Source of the DNA: Halobacillus campisalis
GTDB taxonomy: Bacteria; Bacillota; Bacilli; Bacillales; Halobacillaceae
Direction: 5' to 3'
NCBI RefSeq assembly: GCF_030345335.1
Contig: NZ_JAPVRC010000002.1
Span: 619,367-683,366, forward strand
DNA: 64,000 nucleotides
Positions within the stretch are counted from its first letter, which is position 1. Each line of letters begins with the position of its first letter. Position numbers and translations under genes: made by a program. Shown piece by piece: positions 1 through 6,919 of the stretch. Below the pieces are notes generated by a model that worked only from the letters and a program-made list of their open reading frames with translations, did no database searches and was not told where the DNA came from.

Positions 1-103
1 TAATAATGGAAATAAGCGGTCTTGAGAATCCCTCTGAAAGCTTCAAACCTACCGCCCATCCTACTTCAAAGACGGCTCCTACTAAAATATAAATCCACGC
101 CAT
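1..103 (-). CDS. SMR-family multidrug efflux protein (partial, N-terminus only)
   Basis: Only the first 34 codons lie in the window. They read [20 protein letters not shown] and onward, which is the first membrane helix of the small multidrug resistance (EmrE/SugE/QacE) family, including the membrane-embedded Glu (FEVGWA) that binds protons and cationic drugs. The ATG at 103 lies 3 nt after the TetR stop, and its ribosome site (GGAGGG, 111-116 read on the minus strand) is inside the end of the regulator gene, so the two are probably translationally coupled. In Bacillus such genes often occur as heterodimer pairs; the second partner would lie outside the window. Confidence 0.8.
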   Translation of the reverse strand, partial: MAWIYILVGAVFEVGWAVGLKLSEGFSRPLISII

Positions 104-106
104 GGA

Positions 107-697
107 TTATCCCTCCTGATCTGACGCTTGAATACCCAGCCAAAAAATTTTGAAACTGGCTTTCTGACGTTTAATAAGTGTATCTCTGTCATAAAAATTT
201 TCTTCTAAAAACAACCCGTCTATTATGGTATAAAAAGCGGAGGTAAGTTCACTCAAGTGTAAAGGACGTATTTCTCCTCTTTTTATTCCTTCCTTAAAAA
301 TATCTGCTAAAATTGTGTTCACTTCTTCTTCAGTTCGTACAAAAACCTGCTTTATTTGCTCCGCAAATTCTTCAGGTGGAAAAAAAGTAAAACGTTTAAA
401 GAAGGCTCCTTCGGTAGAGAAAGACATATGATCTACATAAAGTTTGAAAATTTCCTGGAATTTTTCTCTAACCGTTCGATTTTCCGTATATTCTGTGAAG
501 CCTTTAAGGTAGGCCAATTCTTTCTGTGACACTTCCTTTAAAACTCTAAGAAAGATCGCTTCCTTGCTGGCAAAGTGGTTATATAAAGACGGCTTCTTTA
601 TGCCAACTTTATCCGCAATATCAGAGAGACTTGTATTTTGATAGCCAGCGTTCGCAAAGCATTCTAAGGCGGCATCTATTATTTTTTGTTCTGTCAT
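107..697 (-). CDS. TetR/AcrR family transcriptional regulator
   Basis: A protein of 196 aa with the TetR N-terminal helix-turn-helix (about residues 5-50; TSLSDIADKVGIKKPSLYNHF then SKEAIF) and a variable ligand-binding C-terminal half. ATG 697 is preferred over GTG 706 because GAGGTGA lies 6-7 nt before it. It sits directly upstream of an SMR efflux gene on the same strand, so it is probably a drug-responsive repressor of that transporter and of itself. A perfect inverted repeat at 720-737, just upstream of the start, is the likely operator. The ligand cannot be read from sequence. Confidence 0.85.
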   Translation of the reverse strand: MTEQKIIDAALECFANAGYQNTSLSDIADKVGIKKPSLYNHFASKEAIFLRVLKEVSQKELAYLKGFTEYTENRTVREKFQEIFKLYVDHMSFSTEGAFFKRFTFFPPEEFAEQIKQVFVRTEEEVNTILADIFKEGIKRGEIRPLHLSELTSAFYTIIDGLFLEENFYDRDTLIKRQKASFKIFWLGIQASDQEG

Positions 698-719
698 TAT
701 TATCACCTCAACATTTACT

Positions 720-737
720 AACTAACGGTTGTTAGTT
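720..737. promoter_or_regulatory. Probable TetR operator
   Basis: The perfect inverted repeat AACTAAC-GGTT-GTTAGTT lies 23 nt upstream of the TetR start codon. Size, symmetry and position fit an autoregulatory TetR operator. This is inferred; no footprint data are implied. Confidence 0.6.
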
Positions 738-877
738 TCAATTTAACAGCTATTATTTCTTTTGTCTAGAATTTTGTTTTGAAAGCATGTTTAAAATTGA
801 TTAGGAAGGGAAGTTTCAATATATAGTAGAATTTTGTCGGAAAATTAGGCCATTTCTAAAAAGGGGTGTATGTTGCT

Positions 878-1099
878 TTGAACATCTATGTCTTAGACCG
901 ATACGAGGACACCCATGCAATTTTGATTCAAAAGGATTTGTTTAGTAATGAAATAATGATCCTAAAGGATAGGCTCATAGAATTTGCTAAACCTGGGGAT
1001 ACTTTGTCCATTGACTTCGACCAAATGGGAAACTTGAGGCATGTCGAAATTATTCTAAAACATAGTGAGGAAGCTGTATCTGATCTTGAGGGCGTTTAA
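878..1099 (+). CDS. Small DUF3006-like protein
   Basis: A protein of 73 aa if read from TTG 878, which has GGGG 11 nt upstream; a GTG at 866 in the same frame overlaps that ribosome site and is less likely. The opening NIYVLDRYEDTHAIL and the later KPGDTLSIDFDQ resemble the short beta-rich DUF3006 family (typically begins with a V-DRFEG-like strand and has a GD-x-hydrophobic strand). No membrane segment or signal peptide. It is transcribed toward the PAS-STAS gene, about 100 nt away. Family assignment is by resemblance only. Confidence 0.55.
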   Translation: MNIYVLDRYEDTHAILIQKDLFSNEIMILKDRLIEFAKPGDTLSIDFDQMGNLRHVEIILKHSEEAVSDLEGV

Positions 1100-1199
1100 A
1101 ACATCTTTTCTTAGGAAAGGGTGTTTTTTTATTTATCTTGATTTTTTGACAACATGCGCCATAATAAATAGTAAGAAAATTGCGATAGGGGATGGGGCT

Positions 1200-1943
1200 A
1201 TGTTATTAAGACATGCTGTGGACTTATTAGATGAAGGTGTTGTGATCACCGATCAGAATTATGAGATTACATATGTAAACCCTGCCTATGTTCAGATTTT
1301 TGAGCTGCAAAATGAAAGAATCATCGGAGAAAATATAAAAGAACTGTTCCCCCACGAGGATAAATCAAAACAGATTACGGCAAAAACCATTGAGGACAAA
1401 ATAGAGAGAAGTGTTGAACGGCTGCCTTATAAATGGCGTGGCAAGGAAATGGTTTTGCAAATTTACACGAAAACATTCGAACATGAAGGGAAAAGTTTTG
1501 TACTGACAAGAGTCTATGACTTAACCGAGACCGCTGAAAGTGAGAAGCAGCTTGTACAAATGATCGAAGACATGACCGCCAACGTGGTGACGATCGCTAA
1601 AGGATACGCTTTACTTCCTTTGCAGCCCATTCTGAGAGAAGAGCAAAAACATATTTTGTTAGAACGTGTTCCAGAGCAATGCCGCGATCAAAGCATCAGC
1701 AGGTTAGCTATCCAATTCTCCGGCATATCAAGCATCAATCAAGAGTGGGCCGTCCTTCTGAAAAATTTAGTGAGAAATTTGCAGCTATTAGGAATCGAGG
1801 TAGTTCTGGCTGGGTTACGTCCTCAAGTAGTGATGCAGTTCACCCAAAATGGAGTTGAACTGGCTGATATCAAATCGTTTATGAATGTGCAGCAGGCAAC
1901 GAAGTATTTCCTGGAGACGGGCTTCCGCCCTGATTTTAAATAA
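1200..1943 (+). CDS. PAS-STAS domain regulatory protein
   Basis: A protein of 247 aa. Residues 1-110 form a PAS domain (DEGVVITDQNYEITYVNPAY). Residues about 130-240 form a STAS domain (SRLAIQFSGISS, then GIEVVLAGLRPQV). The order matches RsbR- and YtvA-type stressosome components. It lacks the NCRFLQG flavin-cysteine motif of LOV domains, so it is not an obvious blue-light receptor. Where STAS antagonists usually carry an Asp-Ser/Thr pair it reads Ile-Asn-Gln. ATG 1200 follows a GATGGGG ribosome site; the frame is open further upstream, but the leader there is not protein-like. A 13-bp terminator follows the stop. Confidence 0.8.
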   Translation: MLLRHAVDLLDEGVVITDQNYEITYVNPAYVQIFELQNERIIGENIKELFPHEDKSKQITAKTIEDKIERSVERLPYKWRGKEMVLQIYTKTFEHEGKSFVLTRVYDLTETAESEKQLVQMIEDMTANVVTIAKGYALLPLQPILREEQKHILLERVPEQCRDQSISRLAIQFSGISSINQEWAVLLKNLVRNLQLLGIEVVLAGLRPQVVMQFTQNGVELADIKSFMNVQQATKYFLETGFRPDFK

Positions 1944-1980
1944 ATAAACCCGAGAGTGAACCGTTCTCGGGTTTATTCTT
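1943..1980 (+). terminator. Bidirectional intrinsic terminator
   Basis: A 13-bp stem (1943-1955 pairing with 1965-1977) with A-rich and T-rich flanks lies between the convergent PAS-STAS and lipoprotein genes, so it can serve both. Confidence 0.8.
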
Positions 1981-2462
1981 TATATAGAGTTCGCAATGTC
2001 TATAGCTTTTTCTAATCTGTCTTCCTCTTCCATAGGTGAATAAGCCATTTGATAGATCACTCCGTCCTCGTCATCGAACCATTCGACGAATACAGCAGCT
2101 TCCCCTTCGTCAACTCCCGCAATAGAACCAGAGTTCAGTGTCATTCTTGTTTCTGTCTCTTGAAGAACGTTTCCGGGATTGTAGATCGTTGTTACCGTTA
2201 GTTCGTCTGCATTACGAGATTGGTAATGTACTTCTGCTTCATTCTCTATCACACTAGCCTCGATAGACTCACTTTCAAATGGAAGTTCAGAAGGTAGACC
2301 TAATGTTTCTTGCTCCTCAGTTGATAAATTGTCTTCAACAGGTGTTCCGAATGATTCTGGATAATTTTCTTTCAATGAATCGATTGAAAGGTCTGCGCCA
2401 GATGAGCAGGCACTGATCGTAAGCGTGGCAAGTAAAGAAAAAGCTGTCATTATAATTCTCAA
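1980..2462 (-). CDS. Hypothetical exported lipoprotein
   Basis: About 160 aa with a short signal peptide ending in the lipobox TISAC, followed by a Ser/Gly linker and an acidic mature region; a protein anchored to the outer face of the membrane. Start choice: GTG 2471 has its AGGAG immediately adjacent, while TTG 2462 has the same AGGAG 8 nt upstream, so TTG 2462 is preferred. No family recognised. The strongly acidic mature region (Glu/Asp-rich) is typical of secreted proteins of halophilic Bacillaceae. Confidence 0.7.
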   Translation of the reverse strand: MRIIMTAFSLLATLTISACSSGADLSIDSLKENYPESFGTPVEDNLSTEEQETLGLPSELPFESESIEASVIENEAEVHYQSRNADELTVTTIYNPGNVLQETETRMTLNSGSIAGVDEGEAAVFVEWFDDEDGVIYQMAYSPMEEEDRLEKAIDIANSI

Positions 2463-2630
2463 GTTAGTCACTCCTAAACCTTACATAAATCTCTTCTAGA
2501 ACATATTTTAGCATAATTCAAAAAAAGTCAGGGAGATGATTAAGAATTATATTTTAAGTGAAACGAAAATCAAGTTCAATCGTTATGTAAGGAAGAGGTC
2601 CTTAAAACGAATTAAAGGAGGATAATTAAC

Positions 2631-3032
2631 ATGTCACAAGTTTCCATTCGCTCATTCCGCATTCATGATTTTGACACGATTCAAGAGATGAACAAACAAG
2701 AAGGGTGGACTCAATTAATAGATAGTTCAGAGGAAACGTTACAGGCATGGATTAACTCTGAGCCGGCTCTTGTGTTATTAATGGATCAGGAGATTATTGG
2801 ATATCTAAGGGGGATTACAGATGGGGCAGTGACGCTCTATATTACAGAGCTCCTTATTCGTGAGGATTACCGGAAACAAGGCTTTGCCCAGCAGTTGATT
2901 GAAAAAGCTCATAGCTGTTATCCGAGTACTCGAGTTGAAATGCTGGCGACTAACTCCTCTGAGGGTTACTACACAAGTAAAGGGTTCCGGCCATTTCACG
3001 GGTTCAGAAAAGCAGCGGAGGAATTTGCTTGA
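2631..3032 (+). CDS. GNAT-family N-acetyltransferase
   Basis: A protein of 133 aa with the GNAT fold. The acetyl-CoA binding loop is visible as REDYRKQGFAQQLIEKA (about residues 78-94), and the C-terminal beta-bulge region ends YYTSKGFRPFHGF. A strong AAAGGAGG ribosome site precedes ATG 2631. The substrate cannot be predicted. It is monocistronic, closed by a 13-bp terminator. Confidence 0.85.
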   Translation: MSQVSIRSFRIHDFDTIQEMNKQEGWTQLIDSSEETLQAWINSEPALVLLMDQEIIGYLRGITDGAVTLYITELLIREDYRKQGFAQQLIEKAHSCYPSTRVEMLATNSSEGYYTSKGFRPFHGFRKAAEEFA

Positions 3033-3036
3033 AAAT

Positions 3037-3071
3037 AGAGATCAGCCTTAAAAGGCTGATCTCTTTATTTT
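3037..3071 (+). terminator. Intrinsic terminator of the GNAT gene
   Basis: A 13-bp perfect stem (3037-3049 with 3052-3064, AGAGATCAGCCTT and its complement) followed by TTTATTTTT. Confidence 0.85.
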
Positions 3072-3112
3072 TAGGCTATGTTAAAGGTGGTTGTTGATAT
3101 TGATAAGTGAGT

Positions 3113-3318
3113 TATTCAACAACATGGCAGGATAGTTGAAGACTTAATTTCGAGACATTGGGTGAGTGGGTCAGGGCGGCGGGGAATGGCTCGCTTTCCG
3201 TGGGAGTGCAGTGAGCTTCCTAGAACGTTCCGTCCTGTGGGATCTCACCAAGCACTCTCTTCCCACAGGAGTCTCCCCATTCCCCGCCGCCCCTCACTAA
3301 AGATGTGCCTTCTCGAAA
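3113..3318 (+). repeat. Composite repeat, module type 1, copy A
   Basis: The module begins with the boundary motif CAACA.ATGGCAGGATAGT.GAAGACTT and contains a long imperfect hairpin. Its outer arms are 3174-3189 and 3277-3292 (GGGCGGCGGGGAATGG and its exact complement). Inside are smaller pairings such as GTGGGA/TCCCAC, GAGTGC/GCACTC and GTGAG/CTCAC. Related modules occur near 33.9, 38.6 and 63.6 kb. No open reading frame of its own. Together with the module at 3478-3716 it fills the gene-free interval 3073-3883. Confidence 0.85.
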
Positions 3319-3477
3319 TCGCTTGAAAAAGACTTTGATAATACTAATAGGAGCATCAAACTCCAGTGGTCTAGGTATAGCATTTTCAGTTCTAAGATCC
3401 TCTGCACTTTAAGGTAATATCAAGCACCTTTGCATACAAAAGTCTCACTGGTTATTATTCAAAAGCCGTTATTTATT

Positions 3478-3716
3478 ATGTGAAGCAGCGCATATGATGT
3501 TTCCGTTATCCTCACAAAAGCAAGAAGGGCCGGGAAATTGCGAGACTCCTATGGGATGACAGTACATGGTGAGATCCCGGAGGGCGTTAGCCCGAGGAAG
3601 CTCACCGTACGCCCATGGAAAGCGAGTGATTTCCCGGCCCTTCAAGCTCTATTTTTGTAGCGGAAACAGGCAGAATGTCTAGAAACTGAGTCTTCCACTA
3701 AAGGGAGCTTATATGA
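3478..3716 (-). repeat. Composite repeat, module type 2, copy B
   Basis: The hairpin arms are GGGCCGGGAAAT (from about 3529) and ATTTCCCGGCCC (to about 3644). The core is the reverse complement of the type 1 core (GCGAGACTCCTATGGGA through CATGGAAAGCGAG). Flanks carry GATGTTTCCGTTATCCTCACAAA on the left and AGCGGAAACAGGCAG on the right, shared with the copies near 34.4 and 38.2 kb. Modules A and B lie head to head and form one composite of about 0.6-0.7 kb. Confidence 0.85.
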
Positions 3717-3883
3717 ATATCAACACGGAACTTTAACAAAGCCTATTTTTTAATGTAGGTTAATCCATGAGAGGATTATTCCTTAATATGGCAGGGTTGC
3801 AAGACCTCATTTCTTCAAGTAATGAATAACGAAACCATGCTTTTAAGAATAGAGATCTTTTCTGAAGTGGTTACCCGGTATTA

Positions 3884-4654
3884 TTAAGAATCCATATAAT
3901 GAGCGAGCTTAGCTGCCAGTGACCTTGGTACAAATTTAGTTGTATAGGATAAGGAAAGATTCATAGTTCCAGGAACGACCACACGTTTTCCTTTGATGAA
4001 TCCTAAGAAACCGGCATTTGCTACTTGTTTTGCAGTCATTGTACGATTGACCAATTTCGTATGTTCAGCTTTCGCATTTTTGAAGAAATTGGTGGAGGTC
4101 GGACCTGGGCATAAGGTTGAAACCGTCAGATCAGTATCTTTCAACTCTTCTACCAAAGCTTCAGAAAATGACAGCACATAGGCTTTAGAAGCATAATAGA
4201 CCGCCATTCGCGGTCCGGGCTGGAAAGCTGCAATACTGGCCACGTTCAAAATTCCTTTTGGGATATCATAAAGTGGCGATTCCTTCATATCGGGCAAAAA
4301 GTAATGAGTTAATTCGGTCAACGCTTGTACGTTGACTTGAAGCATATTTTGTTGATCTTTTAAAGGTAAGTCCTCAAAAGGTCCATTGAGTCCGAATCCT
4401 GCATTATTGACAAGGACTTCGACCGTTTTTCCGTGATCACGTACTTGGTGGTAAAGCTCTTTTGCGGCACCGGGCCTTGATAAGTCTTTTGCAATGATGG
4501 TGACTGAATGGCCATCTAATTCTGATTTAAGTTGTTGAAGCTTCAACTCTGAACGAGCGACGATAATAAGGTTATAACCCGCCTTGGCAAATAAGTGGGC
4601 GAATTCATAGCCGATACCTCCAGAAGCACCGGTAATCAACGCAGTAGGTTTCAA
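3884..4654 (-). CDS. Short-chain dehydrogenase/reductase (SDR)
   Basis: A protein of 256 aa from TTG 4654, which has GGGAG 8 nt upstream; an in-frame ATG at 4687 would add 11 residues that look non-native. Classical SDR marks are present: TGASGGIG cofactor loop near the N-terminus, NNAGFG (about residue 85-90), a catalytic Ser in the SIA segment, YYASK (catalytic Tyr and Lys) and PGPTSTNFF. NAD(P)-dependent oxidation or reduction of an unknown alcohol or carbonyl, in the cytoplasm. It is separated by 78 bp from the upstream yxlG-like gene on the same strand and may be read from that operon. Confidence 0.85.
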   Translation of the reverse strand: MKPTALITGASGGIGYEFAHLFAKAGYNLIIVARSELKLQQLKSELDGHSVTIIAKDLSRPGAAKELYHQVRDHGKTVEVLVNNAGFGLNGPFEDLPLKDQQNMLQVNVQALTELTHYFLPDMKESPLYDIPKGILNVASIAAFQPGPRMAVYYASKAYVLSFSEALVEELKDTDLTVSTLCPGPTSTNFFKNAKAEHTKLVNRTMTAKQVANAGFLGFIKGKRVVVPGTMNLSLSYTTKFVPRSLAAKLAHYMDS

Positions 4655-4731
4655 ACAAATCTCTCCCTTTCCAACATCATTATCCATTTCATACCCTTTT
4701 AGTTAAGAGTCCAATCATACTATATTTCCCA

Positions 4732-5505
4732 TCAACTCATTTCTTTAGTCTTTAGTGAATAACTAGCCCCTATAAGTAAAAATACGATGAGTAATACGGT
4801 AACAGCTGAAGTCCCCCATAATTCTGAAGGCACATTTCCAGTTTCTATGATCTCTATCATATAGTTAGGGATTAAGTTCGGAAGCCACTCAATAATGTGT
4901 TGAAAAATCTGACTGAAGATTTGCATCACAATGATTACTGCAATCGTTAAAAAAGCCACAAGGCCCGGAATTTTAACGAGCGTATTCATGAAAAAATTAA
5001 CCGCAGTAATAAAAAGGATCCATAAACTATAAAAAGCCCCGGAGATGATAATATTTGTGAAAGGAATGTTTTCAAATAGTATGGAAACATAATACCAGCT
5101 TGATAATAGGCCGGCGTATACTGCAGTAAGGTTCAAAAGTGAAAAGCTTGCCCACTTTGCAGTAATATAAGCCATGTGGTTGACTGGTTTGACGAGAATC
5201 AGCTCAGCTTTACCGCTTTTTCGTTCTCCTGAAATTGCGCCCATGGATATAAGAACGATAACAGCAACTCCAATCATATTGAACTGGCCGATGCTCATCA
5301 TGATCACATCAGTGGGAGGGGGAGTAGGAATATCAATCGTAGCACCTTCAGGCAGCCCGCCTACTGAATCGAGTATTTGCGGCAAGTAATATGTAGTTAG
5401 CGGATCCATCAGCCCGAGAAGAATAAAAACGAGAGGCACCCATATCCACTTGAAATTTCGCCACGATTCGAGAGACTGTGCATTAAATATGGTCATCCAC
5501 TGCAT
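4732..5505 (-). CDS. yxlG: ABC-2 type transporter permease, YxlG-like
   Basis: A protein of 257 aa with about six hydrophobic segments and the internal ISGERKSGKAELIL segment typical of ABC-2 permeases. ATG 5505 has AAGGTGGTG upstream and overlaps the end of the ATPase gene by 23 nt, so the two are translationally coupled. The order PLDc_N protein, ATPase, permease equals yxlE-yxlF-yxlG of Bacillus subtilis, where these genes belong to the sigY operon. Whether it exports a substrate or acts through SigY-like signalling is unknown. Confidence 0.8.
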   Translation of the reverse strand: MQWMTIFNAQSLESWRNFKWIWVPLVFILLGLMDPLTTYYLPQILDSVGGLPEGATIDIPTPPPTDVIMMSIGQFNMIGVAVIVLISMGAISGERKSGKAELILVKPVNHMAYITAKWASFSLLNLTAVYAGLLSSWYYVSILFENIPFTNIIISGAFYSLWILFITAVNFFMNTLVKIPGLVAFLTIAVIIVMQIFSQIFQHIIEWLPNLIPNYMIEIIETGNVPSELWGTSAVTVLLIVFLLIGASYSLKTKEMS

Positions 5506-6403
5506 GCTGATTCACCACCTTCATAAACAAATCTTCCAGAGACATACGTCCATATTCGAAATGAACGACAGGCCAATTGTTTTCAGCAAATAGTGTAAGC
5601 AGGCTGTGACGAGCGGATTCCATATCATCTACAATTAAATGAAAGCTCTCCTTCTTCACGGTTACCTCGGTTATGAAAGGAAGTGCACGCAGCATCTCAA
5701 GATAGCTTTGCAATTCTTGACTCTCGAGTTGAAGCAGAATCTTATTCATCGGATGCTTACCCCGAACCTCAGTAAAAGAACCGGATTCAATAATTTCGCC
5801 GTGATGCATCAATAACAGCTGATCACTTGCTTCTTCTGCATCGCTTAAGATATGCGTGGAAAACAATAATGTGGTTTCCAGTTTTAATTCTTCCATTAAA
5901 TTAAGTACATCACGACGCCCGATCGGATCCAATGCAGAAACAGGTTCATCAAGCATCAGCAGCTTAGGCTTATGAATCATGGCCTGGGCGATGCCAAGGC
6001 GCTGTTTCATCCCCCCGGAGTATTGGCCGATCTTTTTATGTCCGGCATCTTTTAGACCTACTCGTTCCAGTAATTCTAAAGCTCGCTCATTTGCCATATT
6101 CTTAGATAAGCGGGCAAGGCGTCCTACATAGACGAGGAACTCTTTACCACTCATCCAAGTGTGGAATTGTGGATGTTGCGGCAGGTATCCGATTTGCTCG
6201 CGGATATCTTTCGTTTCGAATTCAGAGAATCGGATGCTGCCACTCGTTGGACGTATAAGTCCTGCCAGCATCCTTAAGGTTGTCGTTTTTCCAGCACCAT
6301 TAGGACCAAGGAGCGCGACGCAATGTCCCGGCTCTAAATGAAAGGAAACATTACGTACGACTTCTTGTTTACCAAAAGATTTTGTGAGTTGTTCAACTTG
6401 CAC
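5483..6403 (-). CDS. yxlF: ABC transporter ATP-binding protein, YxlF-like
   Basis: A protein of 306 aa. It has Walker A GPNGAGKTTTLRML (about residues 33-46), Q-loop YLPQHPQFH, signature YSGGMKQRLG, Walker B KLLMLDEPVSALDP and switch His in FSTHIL, followed by an 80-residue C-terminal extension usual in ABC-2 exporters. GTG 6403 has AAAGGATG 6 nt upstream and lies 2 nt after the yxlE-like stop. It powers the permease encoded immediately downstream. Confidence 0.85.
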   Translation of the reverse strand: MQVEQLTKSFGKQEVVRNVSFHLEPGHCVALLGPNGAGKTTTLRMLAGLIRPTSGSIRFSEFETKDIREQIGYLPQHPQFHTWMSGKEFLVYVGRLARLSKNMANERALELLERVGLKDAGHKKIGQYSGGMKQRLGIAQAMIHKPKLLMLDEPVSALDPIGRRDVLNLMEELKLETTLLFSTHILSDAEEASDQLLLMHHGEIIESGSFTEVRGKHPMNKILLQLESQELQSYLEMLRALPFITEVTVKKESFHLIVDDMESARHSLLTLFAENNWPVVHFEYGRMSLEDLFMKVVNQHAVDDHI

Positions 6404-6405
6404 TT

Positions 6406-6624
6406 TTAGTCATCCTTTCCGAAAATGAAATAGGCAATCGGTCCGAGAATATTAAAGAAGATAATGATAAGCGCCCATAACCATTTTGGGCCATTCGTGA
6501 ATTGTGCTTTTGCTAAACTTATAAGAGCCGTAATAACAAGGATCAGCTGAATAATGATGAGCGGAGCTAAGATAGCCAAGTTGTCGCTGAAAAATTGTGG
6601 TGCAGATTGCGTTAATAAAATCAT
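6406..6624 (-). CDS. yxlE: PLDc_N-domain small membrane protein, YxlE-like
   Basis: A protein of 72 aa with two membrane helices. The second block reads NGPKWLWALIIIFFNILGPI then YFIFGKDD, the classic phospholipase-D N-terminal-like (PLDc_N) motif. ATG 6624 has GGAGGA upstream. It is the first gene of the yxlEFG-like operon; in B. subtilis YxlE contributes to negative control of SigY, but no sigma or anti-sigma gene is visible here. Confidence 0.8.
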   Translation of the reverse strand: MILLTQSAPQFFSDNLAILAPLIIIQLILVITALISLAKAQFTNGPKWLWALIIIFFNILGPIAYFIFGKDD

Positions 6625-6693
6625 TTATTTTTCCTCCTTCATCTTCTATACGTTCTATATATCCAATTGGTTTCGCTTTTATGAATTGAAGAG

Positions 6694-6722
6694 TTGACAT
6701 TATTATCAGAATTTTATACACT
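6694..6722 (+). promoter_or_regulatory. Sigma-A type promoter of the trp operon
   Basis: TTGACA (6694-6699), a 17-bp spacer and TACACT (6717-6722). Transcription would begin near 6729, about 10 nt before the first GAG triplet of the TRAP-like leader and about 190 nt before trpE. Confidence 0.65.
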
Positions 6723-6737
6723 GTTTGAAAGCATGAA

Positions 6738-6856
6738 GAGCAGAGAATGAGATTAGTCTAGTTGAGGAAACAGGGTGAGCTGAGCGAGCTTTAGGAATCC
6801 GACGGACGTTAGGAGCTGTCAGATGGCCTGAGCCATTGAATTCCACCTTTTTTCAT
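6738..6856 (+). promoter_or_regulatory. TRAP-type attenuation leader of the trp operon
   Basis: A run of (G/T)AG triplets with 1-3 nt spacers lies just after the predicted start site: 6738, 6743, 6749, 6754, 6759, 6764, then after a wider gap 6777, 6782, 6786, 6792, with others at 6810 and 6813. In Bacillus the 11-subunit TRAP protein (mtrB) binds 11 such triplets when loaded with tryptophan and frees a terminator. Downstream are a small hairpin (6823-6827 with 6832-6836), a flanking GGAAT/ATTCC pair and a T-run at 6848-6853 as candidate terminator. The triplet array is clear; the exact terminator fold is tentative. Confidence 0.7.
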
Positions 6857-6919
6857 CCCACATTTGAATACCCCTCAACGTCTCATTTTCCATAACAAAT
6901 TATGGAGAGGTGAGCACCC

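Noticed and set aside
1200..1943. Considered a blue-light LOV photoreceptor (YtvA)
   Set aside because: The PAS domain lacks the NCRFLQ motif and has no cysteine at the flavin-adduct position.
3113..3716. Considered whether the clustered repeats are CRISPR or an insertion sequence
   Set aside because: Units are long hairpins in opposite orientations without regular spacers, and no transposase or cas gene is present.
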